From contig CALAGD010000088.1 of NCBI GenBank assembly GCA_937891425.1, positions 16,126-80,125 on the forward strand: a stretch of DNA of 64,000 nucleotides. The letters run 5' to 3'. The DNA comes from an uncultured Pigmentiphaga sp. (GTDB lineage: Bacteria; Pseudomonadota; Gammaproteobacteria; Burkholderiales; Burkholderiaceae_B). Positions 27,041 to 36,023 of this stretch are shown in pieces. Position numbers and translations under genes: made by a program. Under the pieces are notes generated by a model. It was not told where the DNA came from and did no database searches. It saw only the letters and a program-made list of their open reading frames with translations. The number at the start of each line of letters is the position of its first letter. Position 1 is the stretch's first letter.

Positions 27041-27936
27041 CCCTGCTTTTCCTGGAAGAGCCGGATCATGTGCTGACGCAGCCAGCGATTGGCCGGGTCG
27101 GCGTCGGCCCGCGGGCTCCAGTGCAGGGAAACGGTGAACTGCTGCAAGGGCAGGGCGGGTTCAAGGATGACATACCCGCCGTCCGCAGCGATTTCCCGGG
27201 CAATGTTGCGCGGCATGATGACCGCAAGGTCGGTCGCGCGCACGATATTGGGGGCCACCAGGAAGTGGGAGGTCGTCATGCGCACGCGGTGTTCGAGCTG
27301 AAGCAGTGACAGGATACGCATGGTGTCGGAATGCGAGCGCACCATGATGAATTCCAGCCGTGCCAGGCCTTTTGCCCCCAGCCGCCGGCGCGCTGCCAGC
27401 GGGTGGCCTTGGCGCAGCAGCACGATATAGCGGTCTTCAATCAGCGGAACATGGCGCGTCTGCCGGATGGTGGGCAGGAAGCCGATGGCCACGTCGATGC
27501 GCCCCTCGTCGAGCGCATCCACGATCTCCGCCGACTCCAGCTGGTAGGTTTCCAGGCGTACGTTGGGGGCGTCCGCGGCCAGGGTCGACACCAGCGGCGG
27601 CACGAACGAGCTCTCGCCGATATCGCTCATGTGCAGACGAAAGGTGCGCTGTGACTCGCGCGGGTCGAAGCCCACCGAGTCGCTGAGCGCCGCCTGGATG
27701 GACGCCAGCCCCGCGCTGACGGGGCCCGCCAGCTGGCTGGCCTTGGCGGTGGGCTGAACGCCCGCACCGGCGCGCACGAACAGCGGGTCGCGCAGCAGGA
27801 GGCGCAACCGGGTCAGGGCATGGCTGACAGCGGGCTGGGTGAGGCCCAGTACTTCGGCCGCGCGGCTGACGCTGCGGGTTCGATAGACCGCATCGAACAC
27901 GCGCAGCAGGTTGAGGTCGATCTCGTTTATATGCAT
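27025..27936 (-). CDS. LysR-family transcriptional regulator
   Basis: 303-aa LysR regulator: N-terminal winged helix-turn-helix (DLNLLRVFDAVYRTRSVSRAAEVLGLTQPAVSHALTRLR) and a periplasmic-binding-like effector domain (RTFRLHMSDIGESSFVPPL). The MNLLRxFxxV start fits the NodD/DntR-like branch that senses aromatic compounds. It is divergent from iorA, and two perfect palindromes lie over and beside its start (27929-27963). The ATG at 27936 is chosen; the ATG at 27945 is three codons longer and lies in the same palindrome. Confidence 0.9.
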   Translation of the reverse strand: MHINEIDLNLLRVFDAVYRTRSVSRAAEVLGLTQPAVSHALTRLRLLLRDPLFVRAGAGVQPTAKASQLAGPVSAGLASIQAALSDSVGFDPRESQRTFRLHMSDIGESSFVPPLVSTLAADAPNVRLETYQLESAEIVDALDEGRIDVAIGFLPTIRQTRHVPLIEDRYIVLLRQGHPLAARRRLGAKGLARLEFIMVRSHSDTMRILSLLQLEHRVRMTTSHFLVAPNIVRATDLAVIMPRNIAREIAADGGYVILEPALPLQQFTVSLHWSPRADADPANRWLRQHMIRLFQEKQGYSTS

Positions 27937-27947
27937 GGCATGCATAT
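27929..27947. promoter_or_regulatory. 19-bp perfect palindrome across the LysR start
   Basis: The sequence ATATGCATG-G-CATGCATAT is a perfect 9-1-9 palindrome that contains both possible LysR start codons. Binding of a protein here would block translation initiation or transcription of the lysR gene. Operator function is inferred. Confidence 0.4.
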
Positions 27948-27950
27948 TAC

Positions 27951-27963
27951 ATAGTGCCACTAT
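27951..27963. promoter_or_regulatory. 13-bp palindrome in the lysR-iorA divergent promoter
   Basis: ATAGTG-C-CACTAT is a perfect 6-1-6 palindrome 15 bp outside the LysR start and about 70 bp upstream of the iorA start. Its place between two divergent genes suggests a regulator operator controlling both. Confidence 0.4.
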
Positions 27964-28032
27964 TGTATTGATTGTGCACTTGCAAACGCCCACACTAACT
28001 GTTTCAGAATCCAACAAGCGGTGGGAGCGATC

Positions 28033-30186
28033 ATGGAAGTTTCTTTCCGCAAGGAAGTCGAGTTGCTCCGTCTGGGGGAGGGGGAGACGTTCTACGGTGA
28101 GGGCATTCTTGCCATCACGAAGGCGTTGCTCCAGTCAGGAGTGGCCTACGTCGGGGGGTACCAGGGTGCACCGGTGTCGCACCTGCTCGACGTCATGGTT
28201 CAGGCCAGCGATTATCTCCAGGAGCTCGGCGTTCACGTCGAGGCCTGTTCGAACGAAGCGTCCGCTGCAGCCATGCTGGGTGCCTCCCTCCATTATCCAT
28301 TGCGTGGCGCGGTTACCTGGAAGTCCATCGTCGGTACCAACGTGGCAGCCGATGCGCTGTCGAATCTGTCGTCGCCGGGCGTCAGGGGCGGGGTGCTCAT
28401 CGTCGTTGGCGAAGACTACGGCGAAGGCGCCAGCGTCGTCCAGGAGCGCACTCACGCCTATGCCATGAAGTCCACCATGCTGATGCTCGATCCGCGTCCG
28501 GACCTGGCCAACATGGTGCGCATGGTGGAAGAAGCCTTCCGGCTTTCCGAAGCCTCCAGCATGCCCGCGCTGTTTGAACTGCGCATACGCGCCTGCCACA
28601 TGCGCGGCAGCTTCATCTGCAAGAGCAACCTGCCACCGCCGGTCTCTACCCGGCAGCTGCTCGATGCACCGGCCGAGTTCGATTACGACCGCCTCGCCCA
28701 CCCGCCGGTCACGTTCCGGCACGAGAAGCTGAAACTGGAAGAGCGCATTCCCGCCGCGCGCCGCTACATTGCCGAGCATCGGCTCAACGAGATCTTCGGC
28801 AATCCCGACAGCGACGTGGGCATCATCGTGCAGGGCGGGCTCTACAATACTCTGATCCGCGCCCTGCAGCAGTTCGGCGCTGCCGATGCCTTCGGCAACC
28901 CGGTTGTGCCTACATTGGTGCTGAACGTTACCTATCCGCTGGTGCCGGAGGAAGTGGTGAACTTCTGTGCCGGCAAGCGCGCCGTGCTGCTGATCGAAGA
29001 GGGTCACCCCGAATACATCGAGCTCGAGGTGGCAGCCATGTTGCGGCGCCACGATCTCAACACGGTGTTGCACGGCAAAGACATCCTGCCCCCTGCCGGC
29101 GAGGTCACCGCCGAGGCGCTCGGTGGCGGGCTGGCAGATTTCCTCGAGCGCTATGTCAATCATCCGGGCGTCAATGCGGGCCGCGCGTGGCTTGAGGCCA
29201 ACCGGCAGCGTCGGGCCGAGGTAGGCAGGAAGCTCGAGCGTCCCCTGCCGGCGCGTCCGCCCGGGTTCTGCATCGGCTGCCCCGAGCGCCCCGTGTTCGC
29301 TGCGCTGAAGCTGGCCCAGAAAGAGATCGGACCGGTGCATGTGGCGGCCGATATCGGATGTCACGCCCTGGGCACGTTCGAGCCTTTTTCTACCGGGCAT
29401 TCCATCCTCGGCTACGGCATGAGCCTGGCCAGCCGTGCCGGCGTGTCACCCGTCATGTCCCGGCGCGTGCTGTCCATCATGGGGGACGGCGGGTTCTGGC
29501 ACAACGGGCTGCTTACCGGCGTGCAGTCGGCGCTGTTCAACGGTGATGATGCCGTGCTGGTGATTTTCAAGAACGGCTACACCTCGGCCACCGGCACGCA
29601 GGAAATCATCTCCACGCCCGACGAGGAGATCCGTGCCAATGCACCCAACAAACAGCAGAGCCTGGTACACAAGAACACGACCATCGAGGAAACCCTGCGC
29701 GGCATGGGCGTGAAGTGGTTGCGAACGGTGCACACCTACCACGTCGACCAGATGCGCAACACGCTGCTGGAGGCCTTCACCACCGAATTCAATGGCCTGA
29801 AGGTCATCGTGGCGGAGGGCGAGTGCCAGCTCGAGCGACAGCGCCGCGTGCGGCCCTGGATGGCCAGCCTCCTCAAGGCGGGCAAACGCGTCGTGCGCGT
29901 GAAGTATGGCGTCGACGAAGACGTCTGTACCGGAGATCACGCCTGCATCCGGCTATCGGGCTGCCCCACTCTTACGCTCAAGGACAACCCCGATCCGCTC
30001 AAGGTCGATCCGGTGGCCACCGTCATCGATGGTTGTGTCGGATGTGGCCTGTGCGGCGAGAACGCCCATGCGGCTACGCTCTGCCCTTCGTTCTATCGGG
30101 CTGAGGTCGTCCAGAACCCGCGGTGGTACGAGCAGCTGTGGCATGGCATGCGCAGCCGCATCGTGCGCGCCCTGCAACCGGCTTGA
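28033..30186 (+). CDS. iorA: Indolepyruvate ferredoxin oxidoreductase alpha subunit-like (IorA)
   Basis: 717-aa 2-oxoacid:acceptor oxidoreductase. The N-terminal pyrimidine/pyrophosphate domain (YVGGYQGAPVSHLLDVM, ACSNEASAAAMLGASLHYP) is followed by a TPP-binding domain (GDGGFWHNGLL ... NGYTSATGTQ) and a C-terminal ferredoxin-like part with cysteine clusters (CTGDHACIRLSGCP and CVGCGLCGENAHAATLCPSF). It oxidatively decarboxylates aryl-pyruvates to aryl-acetyl-CoA in known homologues. The ATG at 28033 follows GTGGGAG; the GTG at 28021 is less likely. Operon with iorB. Confidence 0.88.
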   Translation: MEVSFRKEVELLRLGEGETFYGEGILAITKALLQSGVAYVGGYQGAPVSHLLDVMVQASDYLQELGVHVEACSNEASAAAMLGASLHYPLRGAVTWKSIVGTNVAADALSNLSSPGVRGGVLIVVGEDYGEGASVVQERTHAYAMKSTMLMLDPRPDLANMVRMVEEAFRLSEASSMPALFELRIRACHMRGSFICKSNLPPPVSTRQLLDAPAEFDYDRLAHPPVTFRHEKLKLEERIPAARRYIAEHRLNEIFGNPDSDVGIIVQGGLYNTLIRALQQFGAADAFGNPVVPTLVLNVTYPLVPEEVVNFCAGKRAVLLIEEGHPEYIELEVAAMLRRHDLNTVLHGKDILPPAGEVTAEALGGGLADFLERYVNHPGVNAGRAWLEANRQRRAEVGRKLERPLPARPPGFCIGCPERPVFAALKLAQKEIGPVHVAADIGCHALGTFEPFSTGHSILGYGMSLASRAGVSPVMSRRVLSIMGDGGFWHNGLLTGVQSALFNGDDAVLVIFKNGYTSATGTQEIISTPDEEIRANAPNKQQSLVHKNTTIEETLRGMGVKWLRTVHTYHVDQMRNTLLEAFTTEFNGLKVIVAEGECQLERQRRVRPWMASLLKAGKRVVRVKYGVDEDVCTGDHACIRLSGCPTLTLKDNPDPLKVDPVATVIDGCVGCGLCGENAHAATLCPSFYRAEVVQNPRWYEQLWHGMRSRIVRALQPA

Positions 30187-30196
30187 GGAGTACAAC

Positions 30197-31807
30197 ATGC
30201 AAGTACCAGATCAGGCATCCCTGCGACCGATCACCCTGCTCGTGTGTGCATTGGGAGGCGAGGGCGGCGGCGTGCTGGCCGAGTGGATCGTGCATACCGC
30301 GATCGCGGCGGGCTATCCGGCGCAGAGCACGTCGGTGCCCGGTGTGGCCCAACGTACGGGAGCCACCTCCTACTACATCGAAGTGTTTCCCGTGCCCGAG
30401 CGTGAGCTGCAGGGCAGGCGCCCGGTGTTTGGCCTGAACCCGATACCCGGGGCGCTCGATGCAATGGTGTCGTCCGAACTGCTGGAAACGGTGCGTCAGA
30501 TCAGCAACGGCATGAGCAACCCCGAGCGCACCCTGCTGATTACTTCATCGTCGCGGGCACTCACCACTGCCGAACGCATGCAGCCGGGCGACGGGCGCTA
30601 CCCGACGGAGCGGCTGCTCGAGATCGTCCGCCAGCAAAGCCGCGAGCACCACATCTTCGACATGGCACGGACCGCACAGGAGGCCGGCACGGTGATCAGC
30701 GCAGTGCTGCTGGGAGCCATTGCCGCCAGCGGGCTGTTCCCGTTCACGCGGGAACAGTACGAGGGTACCATCCGGGAAAGCGGGCGCGGTGTGGATGCCA
30801 GTTTGCGCGGGTTTGCCAAGGCTTACGAAATTGTCGAGACATCGCGCCGTCAGGGTGCCTTCGTGCAGCAGCTGCTGCCGTTGCCCGAGGCGCGGGCTGC
30901 GGTGCCCGCGCCCCTGCCGGCCGACGTGGCGGCACAGTTTCCTGCCGTCGTGCATGACATCCTGCAGCTGGGGTATGCCCGGCTGGTCGATTACCAGAAT
31001 GAGGCGTATGCACGTCTCTATGTGCAACGCCTCGTGCGCGTGCTCGATGCCGAGCGCAGGGCCGACCCGGACGCCACCCACGGATGCGCCATTACCCGCG
31101 AGACGGCACGCTACCTGGCCCTGTGGATGGCCTTCGACGACGTGGTGCGCGTAGCCTGGCTGAAAAGCAGGGCTGGGCGCTACGAGCGTGTCCTGCGCGA
31201 AGTGAAGGCGCGGCCAGACGACATCGTGCGAGTGTATGATCATTTCAAGCCGGGCGTGCCCGAGTTCGCAGGCCTGCTGCCCGAGGTCCTGGCGCGTCCG
31301 CTGCTGCGCTGGGATGAACGGCGCCGGAACAAGGGCAAGCGCCCCTGGGCCATGCCCATGAAGATCGGTACGCACACCGTGTGGGGCATGCTTCTGTTGC
31401 GCATCATGGCTTCCATGAAGCCGCTGCGGCGGGTGGGCAGCCGCTATGCCAGGGAACAGGCCATGATCGAACGCTGGCTGGATGCGGTCATTCGCGGAAC
31501 CGGGGCCAGCTGGCGCCTGGGCAATGAAATCGCGTTATGCGGGCGGCTGATCAAGGGGTATGGGGAAACCAACGAGCGCGGCAAGGAGAACCTGCTGCAC
31601 GTGCTCGATCATCTCGTCGACGCTGGTCGCTTCGAGAGCCCGGATGATCGCGCGCAGGCCATCGCCGATGTCCGCAGGACGGCGTTGTCCGACGCGCAGG
31701 GCAAGGATCTCGATGCGTCGCTGCAACGCCATGGCGCACCCGCGCGGCCACTCAAGGAAACGCCCATCCGATGGGTGCGCCGCGCGTCCGCCGCACCCCG
31801 TTCATGA
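30197..31807 (+). CDS. iorB: Indolepyruvate oxidoreductase beta subunit-like (IorB, long form)
   Basis: 536-aa protein. The N-terminal third is the gamma-type domain of 2-oxoacid oxidoreductases (LLVCALGGEGGGVLAEWIVHTAIAAGYPAQSTSVPGVAQRTGATSYY), followed by a long C-terminal region of about 330 residues with DUF6537-like, all-alpha character seen in aerobic proteobacterial IorB proteins. It starts 10 nt after iorA ends with GAGGAG in front. Partner of IorA. Confidence 0.87.
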   Translation: MQVPDQASLRPITLLVCALGGEGGGVLAEWIVHTAIAAGYPAQSTSVPGVAQRTGATSYYIEVFPVPERELQGRRPVFGLNPIPGALDAMVSSELLETVRQISNGMSNPERTLLITSSSRALTTAERMQPGDGRYPTERLLEIVRQQSREHHIFDMARTAQEAGTVISAVLLGAIAASGLFPFTREQYEGTIRESGRGVDASLRGFAKAYEIVETSRRQGAFVQQLLPLPEARAAVPAPLPADVAAQFPAVVHDILQLGYARLVDYQNEAYARLYVQRLVRVLDAERRADPDATHGCAITRETARYLALWMAFDDVVRVAWLKSRAGRYERVLREVKARPDDIVRVYDHFKPGVPEFAGLLPEVLARPLLRWDERRRNKGKRPWAMPMKIGTHTVWGMLLLRIMASMKPLRRVGSRYAREQAMIERWLDAVIRGTGASWRLGNEIALCGRLIKGYGETNERGKENLLHVLDHLVDAGRFESPDDRAQAIADVRRTALSDAQGKDLDASLQRHGAPARPLKETPIRWVRRASAAPRS

Positions 31808-31956
31808 CGGGTGGCGCGTTTCTGACGCGTACGGAACCTGGCCGTGCCTACGGGTAAGTCTTGGTAGTTTGCATGCCTGTTTGCCTATAACATGCCCCAG
31901 GCGCCGGTTCCAGTGTCCGGTGGCTGTTGCATGACCACCCAAGAACCACAAACAGT

Positions 31957-31976
31957 ACGGCTGCTTCGGTAGCCGT
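31957..31976 (+). promoter_or_regulatory. UUCG-tetraloop hairpin in the 5' leader of the Bug gene
   Basis: ACGGCTGC-TTCG-GTAGCCGT folds into an eight-pair stem (one G-U) closed by a C(UUCG)G tetraloop, about 30 nt before the start of the gene at 32007. A weak promoter candidate lies upstream (TTGGTA at 31861, TATAAC at 31886). It may protect or regulate the leader, or be chance. Confidence 0.35.
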
Positions 31977-32006
31977 CCAACCACAGAGGTGCACAAGGAG
32001 ACCTTC

Positions 32007-33011
32007 ATGCAGAAACGCACATCCATTGGTTCGCGCCGCGGCTTCATGGCGCTGGCCGCAACGGCGGCCGTCGCTCTCACCACCATCGGCGGCCAGCCCG
32101 TGCTTGCAGCGGCCGACAATTGGCCCAACAAACCCATCCGCATGATCGTGAACTTTCCGCCTGGTGGCGCCGCCGACGTAATGGCCCGTGTCATCGGGCA
32201 GCCGCTCAGCGAGGCACTGGGTCAGCCAGTCGTCGTCGAGAACCGCGCCGGTGCGAATGGCATCATCGGGGCAGAGGCGGTCGTGAACTCGCCCGCTGAC
32301 GGCTACACCTTCCTGTTCAGTTCAGGCGGCGTGGCGTCGGTCAACCCACATCTGTACAAGATGTCGTTCGACCCCGCGAAAGACCTTACTCCGGTGGCAG
32401 CAGCGGCGCGCATCCTGGTGTTTCTCGTAACCCACCCCAAAGTACCCGCGAAGAACGTGCAGGAGTTCATCGCGTACGCCAAGGCGAACCCGGGCAAGCT
32501 CAGCTACGCCACGCCGGGCAACGGCAGCTCGCCCCATATTGCCGCCGAAATGTTCAACGGCATGGCGGGAACCGACACCCTGCATGTCCCCTATCGGGGC
32601 GCGGCGCTCGGCATGGTCGACCTGCTGGCCGGGCAGCTCGACTTCATGTTCGACCCGGGCATCGGCCTGCAGCACGTGCGTGAGGGCAAGCTGAACCTGC
32701 TGGCGGTCGGCAGCATGCAGCGTTCGCCCCTCTTCCCTGACGTCCCAACCCTTGATGAAGTGGGATTGAAAGGGTTCGACGCCGATTCCTGGTTCGGCAT
32801 CTATGCGCCGGCGGGTGTCGACCCGGCCATCATCAAGCGCATGAACGAAGAAGTGAACAAGGCTCTGGCACGGCCGGAAGTGCGCAAGCGCATCGAGGAG
32901 CTGGGTGGCATTCCGTCGCCGATGACGCCCGAGCAGTTCGCCGAGGCTGCCAAGGCCGACTTCGACCGCTATGGCCAGGTCATCCGCGAACGCAAGATTA
33001 CGGTGCAGTAA
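32007..33011 (+). CDS. Tripartite tricarboxylate transporter receptor (Bug family)
   Basis: 334-aa periplasmic binding protein. N-terminal signal with paired arginines (SRRGFMALAATAAVALTTIGG, possibly Tat-type), then WPNKPIRMIVNFPPGGAADVMAR, GQPVVVENRAGANGIIGAEAV, and LHVPYRGAALGMVDLLAGQLDFMFD, all hallmarks of the Bug/TctC family that captures carboxylates. No tctA/tctB permease genes lie in the window, which is normal for orphan Bug proteins. It sits between iorAB and the gentisate cluster, so an aromatic or dicarboxylic acid ligand is plausible. Start by AAGGAG. Confidence 0.93.
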   Translation: MQKRTSIGSRRGFMALAATAAVALTTIGGQPVLAAADNWPNKPIRMIVNFPPGGAADVMARVIGQPLSEALGQPVVVENRAGANGIIGAEAVVNSPADGYTFLFSSGGVASVNPHLYKMSFDPAKDLTPVAAAARILVFLVTHPKVPAKNVQEFIAYAKANPGKLSYATPGNGSSPHIAAEMFNGMAGTDTLHVPYRGAALGMVDLLAGQLDFMFDPGIGLQHVREGKLNLLAVGSMQRSPLFPDVPTLDEVGLKGFDADSWFGIYAPAGVDPAIIKRMNEEVNKALARPEVRKRIEELGGIPSPMTPEQFAEAAKADFDRYGQVIRERKITVQ

Positions 33012-33025
33012 CCGGTAACCCGGAG

Positions 33026-33047
33026 GCCGCGGGGTCCGCCCCGCGGC
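33026..33047 (+). terminator. GC-rich stem-loop after the Bug gene
   Basis: GCCGCGGGG-TCCG-CCCCGCGGC is a perfect nine-pair stem starting 15 nt past the stop codon. The following bases (GTCGTCTTCG) are only weakly T-rich, so it is a possible terminator or a 3' stabilising hairpin. Confidence 0.5.
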
Positions 33048-33210
33048 GTCGTCTTCGCGGGGCAGTCCAGAGCAGCTGAATGCTTTCCATGTCCCATCGT
33101 CCGGGTACCGGCATTAAATGTCAGTACAGTGAACCATGAAGGCCTGCTAATGCAGGCATTTGCTTTGGTGCATACCCGTGTGGGGCTTCGATTCCATTCG
33201 CATGATCGGC

Positions 33211-34137
33211 TCATTCCCGTTCGCTGTAGCTTGAGGAAACATGGCGCAGGCAGTCCAGCATCGCATCCAGGGTGGTGTTGCGCAGGCTGTCGCGGCGCCA
33301 GTACATCGATACCGAGCCGAAGCCGGAAACCCGAATTGGCAGGATGCCCAGCGCCTTCATCTGAGACCACCGCAATGCCGAGCGGTGCGATGCTACGCCG
33401 ACCATGTTCGTCGTGTTCAGAAGGGTTATATTGATCGTGACCGAGTTGGACTCGATGTGGTTGGGCGGAATGCCGTAGCCGGCCGCGGTCAGCGCGGCTT
33501 CCAGCGAGTTCCGTATGGGGGTGCCTTTGGGCCATAGCAGCCACCGGTACGGCATCAGGTCCGCCCACTCCACCTGCTTGCGCTGCATCAGCGGATGACG
33601 GGGCCGCGCCACCATGTGTATGGGCTCCATGTAGAGAGCTTCATGCTGTATGGCCGGGTCGTGGTATTCGAATGACGTGCGGCCCACCACGATGTCAAGC
33701 TTGCCGTCGACCAGCTGCGACATGAGTACGTCGACGGTGTTTTCCACCAGTCTTACACGCGCCTGAGGGATCCTTTCCAGCAGTTTGAGGACGGCCAGCG
33801 GCACCGTGTCGGACGCTGACGCGCCCGACGCGCCGATGGCAATCTGGCCGGTGTTGCCCTCGCGAAGCGCCGCCATGTCCTGGCTGGCCCGCTCCAGCTG
33901 GGCGTCGAGGCGTCGGGCGTGCGCGATCAGTACCTCGCCATAGGGTGTTGGGCGCAGCCCGCGCGCATGGCGTTCGAACAGCGGCAGCCCGATGTCGTCT
34001 TCAAGATCCTTCAGCCATTTCGACAGGCCGGGCTGGGTGGTGTTGAGGGCTGCGGCTGAATGACTGATGTTGCGGGTCTGTGCCAGACTCAGCAGCATCT
34101 TTACATTTCGAAGGCGGAGGCGATGCGTCCAGTCCAT
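33211..34137 (-). CDS. LysR-family regulator of the gentisate cluster
   Basis: 308-aa LysR protein: helix-turn-helix region (LRNVKMLLSLAQTRNISHSAAALNTTQPGLSKWLKDLEDDIGLPLFERHARGLRPT) and an effector-binding domain. The form LRNVK...TQPGLSKWLK is that of the GbpR/PcaQ-like group. It is divergent from the gentisate dioxygenase gene with 100 bp between, which contains a T-N11-A dyad. It most likely controls the 3-hydroxybenzoate/gentisate operon. Confidence 0.9.
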   Translation of the reverse strand: MDWTHRLRLRNVKMLLSLAQTRNISHSAAALNTTQPGLSKWLKDLEDDIGLPLFERHARGLRPTPYGEVLIAHARRLDAQLERASQDMAALREGNTGQIAIGASGASASDTVPLAVLKLLERIPQARVRLVENTVDVLMSQLVDGKLDIVVGRTSFEYHDPAIQHEALYMEPIHMVARPRHPLMQRKQVEWADLMPYRWLLWPKGTPIRNSLEAALTAAGYGIPPNHIESNSVTINITLLNTTNMVGVASHRSALRWSQMKALGILPIRVSGFGSVSMYWRRDSLRNTTLDAMLDCLRHVSSSYSERE

Positions 34138-34160
34138 ATCAGCTATGTCCTGTGGGTTAT

Positions 34161-34185
34161 GGATAATATGATTATTTCATTATTC
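34161..34185. promoter_or_regulatory. Candidate LysR box upstream of the gentisate dioxygenase
   Basis: GATAAT, eleven bases, then ATTATTC form an interrupted dyad of the T-N11-A kind bound by LysR regulators, within the 100-bp divergent region. A CATAAT at 34204-34209 could be the -10 of the plus-strand promoter. Function inferred from position and form. Confidence 0.45.
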
Positions 34186-34237
34186 AATGTATGCCTCCGT
34201 GGGCATAATCTCGACACGCTCATTCCAGGAGAGTGCC

Positions 34238-35284
34238 ATGTCAGTTTCTACAACGTCTACCACCCGCGCCGAATACTACGAGCGGATAGGCAAGAAGAAT
34301 CTTTCTCCCCTGTGGGAGTCGCTCCATTCGCTCGTGCCTGAAAAGCCGGCGACCCCGTGCGTGCCCGCCATCTGGAAGTACGCCGAGATCCGTGACGACA
34401 TCATGGAGGCGGGCTCCCTCATCAGCACCGAGGAAGCGGTGCGCCGTGTGCTGATCCTGGAGAACCCCGCAATCCGTGGCCAGGCTGCCATCACCCAAAC
34501 CCTGTACGCGGGGCTGCAACTGATTCTTCCGGGCGAGGTTGCTCCCAGCCATCGTCATAGCCAGTCGGCCCTGCGCTTCATCGTGGAAGGCAGCGGCGCG
34601 TATACGGCGGTGGATGGCGAACGTACCACCATGCACCCGGGCGATTTCATCATCACGCCCAGCTGGACCTACCACGATCACGGAAACCCCGAGGTCGTCG
34701 ACGGGGGCGAACCGGTAGTCTGGCTCGATGGGCTCGACATTCCGCTGGTCCGCATGCTGGATGCCGGGTTCGCTGAAAACTACCCCGAGCCGGTGCAACC
34801 GGTCATGCGCCAGGAAGGCGACAGCTTTGCGCGTTACGGCTATAACATGCTGCCGGTCCGGCACAAGCCGCGCAACGCCGTGTCGCCCATCTTCAACTAC
34901 CCCTACGAGCGCTCGCGCGAGGCGCTGGAACAGCTGTACCGCCACGGCGAGCTCGATCCGTGGGACGGCATCAAGCTGCGCTACGTAAACCCCGCCACCG
35001 GTGGCTGGGCCATGCCCACCATCGGCACGTTCATGCAGTTGCTGCCCAAGGGGTTCCAGGGCAAGACGTATCGCACCACCGACGCCACGGTCTTCTGTGT
35101 GGTTGAAGGCACCGGTGTTGCCCGTATCGGCAACGAACAGTTCCATTTCAGTCCGCGTGACGTGTTCGTTGCGCCTTCGTGGTATCCGGTCGAGCTGGCT
35201 GCCGTCGACGACGTCGTGCTGTTCAGCTTCTCCGACCGTCCAGTTCAAGAGGCCTGCGGCCTGTTGCGTGAAGAACGATCCTGA
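34238..35284 (+). CDS. gtdA: Gentisate 1,2-dioxygenase
   Basis: 348-aa bicupin dioxygenase cleaving gentisate to maleylpyruvate. Iron ligands are in the first cupin: VAPSHRHSQSALRFIVEG (His105, His107) and TYHDHGNP (His146/148). In the second cupin the corresponding positions are not histidines (GKTYRTTDATVF; SWYPVEL), as usual when only one site holds iron. The start at 34238 follows GGAGAG. It heads the operon with fumarylpyruvate hydrolase, maleylpyruvate isomerase and 3-hydroxybenzoate 6-hydroxylase, which fixes its role. About as long as known gentisate dioxygenases. Confidence 0.92.
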   Translation: MSVSTTSTTRAEYYERIGKKNLSPLWESLHSLVPEKPATPCVPAIWKYAEIRDDIMEAGSLISTEEAVRRVLILENPAIRGQAAITQTLYAGLQLILPGEVAPSHRHSQSALRFIVEGSGAYTAVDGERTTMHPGDFIITPSWTYHDHGNPEVVDGGEPVVWLDGLDIPLVRMLDAGFAENYPEPVQPVMRQEGDSFARYGYNMLPVRHKPRNAVSPIFNYPYERSREALEQLYRHGELDPWDGIKLRYVNPATGGWAMPTIGTFMQLLPKGFQGKTYRTTDATVFCVVEGTGVARIGNEQFHFSPRDVFVAPSWYPVELAAVDDVVLFSFSDRPVQEACGLLREERS

Positions 35285-35306
35285 TTACTGCCGATAAAGG
35301 ATGAAC

Positions 35307-36005
35307 ATGAGCTACGTATTCGAACCTGCACCGCCGGTCACCGTGCCCGTCGCTGGTGACGACCGCCAGTTTCCCGTCCGTCGGGTGTACTGCGTAGGCC
35401 GCAACTACGCGGCGCACGCGCGTGAAATGGGCTTCGACCCCGACCGCGAACCTCCGTTCTTCTTCTGCAAGCCCAGTGATGCGGTGGTGCCGGTTGCCGA
35501 AGGAGAGACCCTGCAACTGCCGTATCCGGCGGAAACCAAGAATTATCACTACGAGATCGAGCTGGTGGCAGCAATCGGGCGTGGAGGCTTCCAGATTCCG
35601 GTCGAGCAGGCGCTCGAGCATGTCTGGGGTTACGCCGTCGGGCTCGACATGACTCGCCGCGACCTGCAGATGCAAATGCGTGAAATGGGCCGCCCCTGGG
35701 AAATCGGCAAGGCCTTCGACCAAAGCGCGCCCATCGGTCCCCTCTATCCGGCGGAAAAGGTCGGACATCTGACCGATGCCGAAATCTGGCTGAAGGTGAA
35801 CGGCGAGTACAAGCAGCGCAGTACCACCAAGGCGCTGATCTGGTCGGTCGCCGAAACCGTGGCCTACCTGTCGCGTTTCTTCCGTCTCGAGCCGGGCGAT
35901 CTCATCTACACGGGCACGCCCGAAGGGGTGGGCCCGGTGGTCGCGGGCGACCTGATGGAAGGTGGAGTCGCCGGCCTGGGAACGCTGTCGGTCAAAGTGG
36001 TTTGA
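35307..36005 (+). CDS. nagK: Fumarylpyruvate hydrolase (FAH family)
   Basis: 232-aa FAH-fold hydrolase splitting fumarylpyruvate into fumarate and pyruvate. Motifs: RVYCVGRNYAAHAREMG, PFFFCKPSDAVVP, YHYEIELVAAIG with metal-binding Glu residues, GYAVGLDMTRRDLQ, and GDLIYTGTPEGVGPV. The ATG at 35307 is six bases after AAAGG; the ATG at 35301 is too close to it. It lies 22 nt after gtdA and 18 nt before the isomerase gene. Confidence 0.92.
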   Translation: MSYVFEPAPPVTVPVAGDDRQFPVRRVYCVGRNYAAHAREMGFDPDREPPFFFCKPSDAVVPVAEGETLQLPYPAETKNYHYEIELVAAIGRGGFQIPVEQALEHVWGYAVGLDMTRRDLQMQMREMGRPWEIGKAFDQSAPIGPLYPAEKVGHLTDAEIWLKVNGEYKQRSTTKALIWSVAETVAYLSRFFRLEPGDLIYTGTPEGVGPVVAGDLMEGGVAGLGTLSVKVV

Positions 36006-36023
36006 ACCTCGGGGCAACAAGCT

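Noticed and set aside
28135..29400. 421-codon minus-strand open frame opposite iorA
   Set aside because: Antisense shadow; the plus-strand frame has TPP-binding and Fe-S motifs.
34241..35248. 335-codon minus-strand open frame opposite gtdA
   Set aside because: Antisense shadow of the gentisate dioxygenase gene, whose motifs and operon context are clear.
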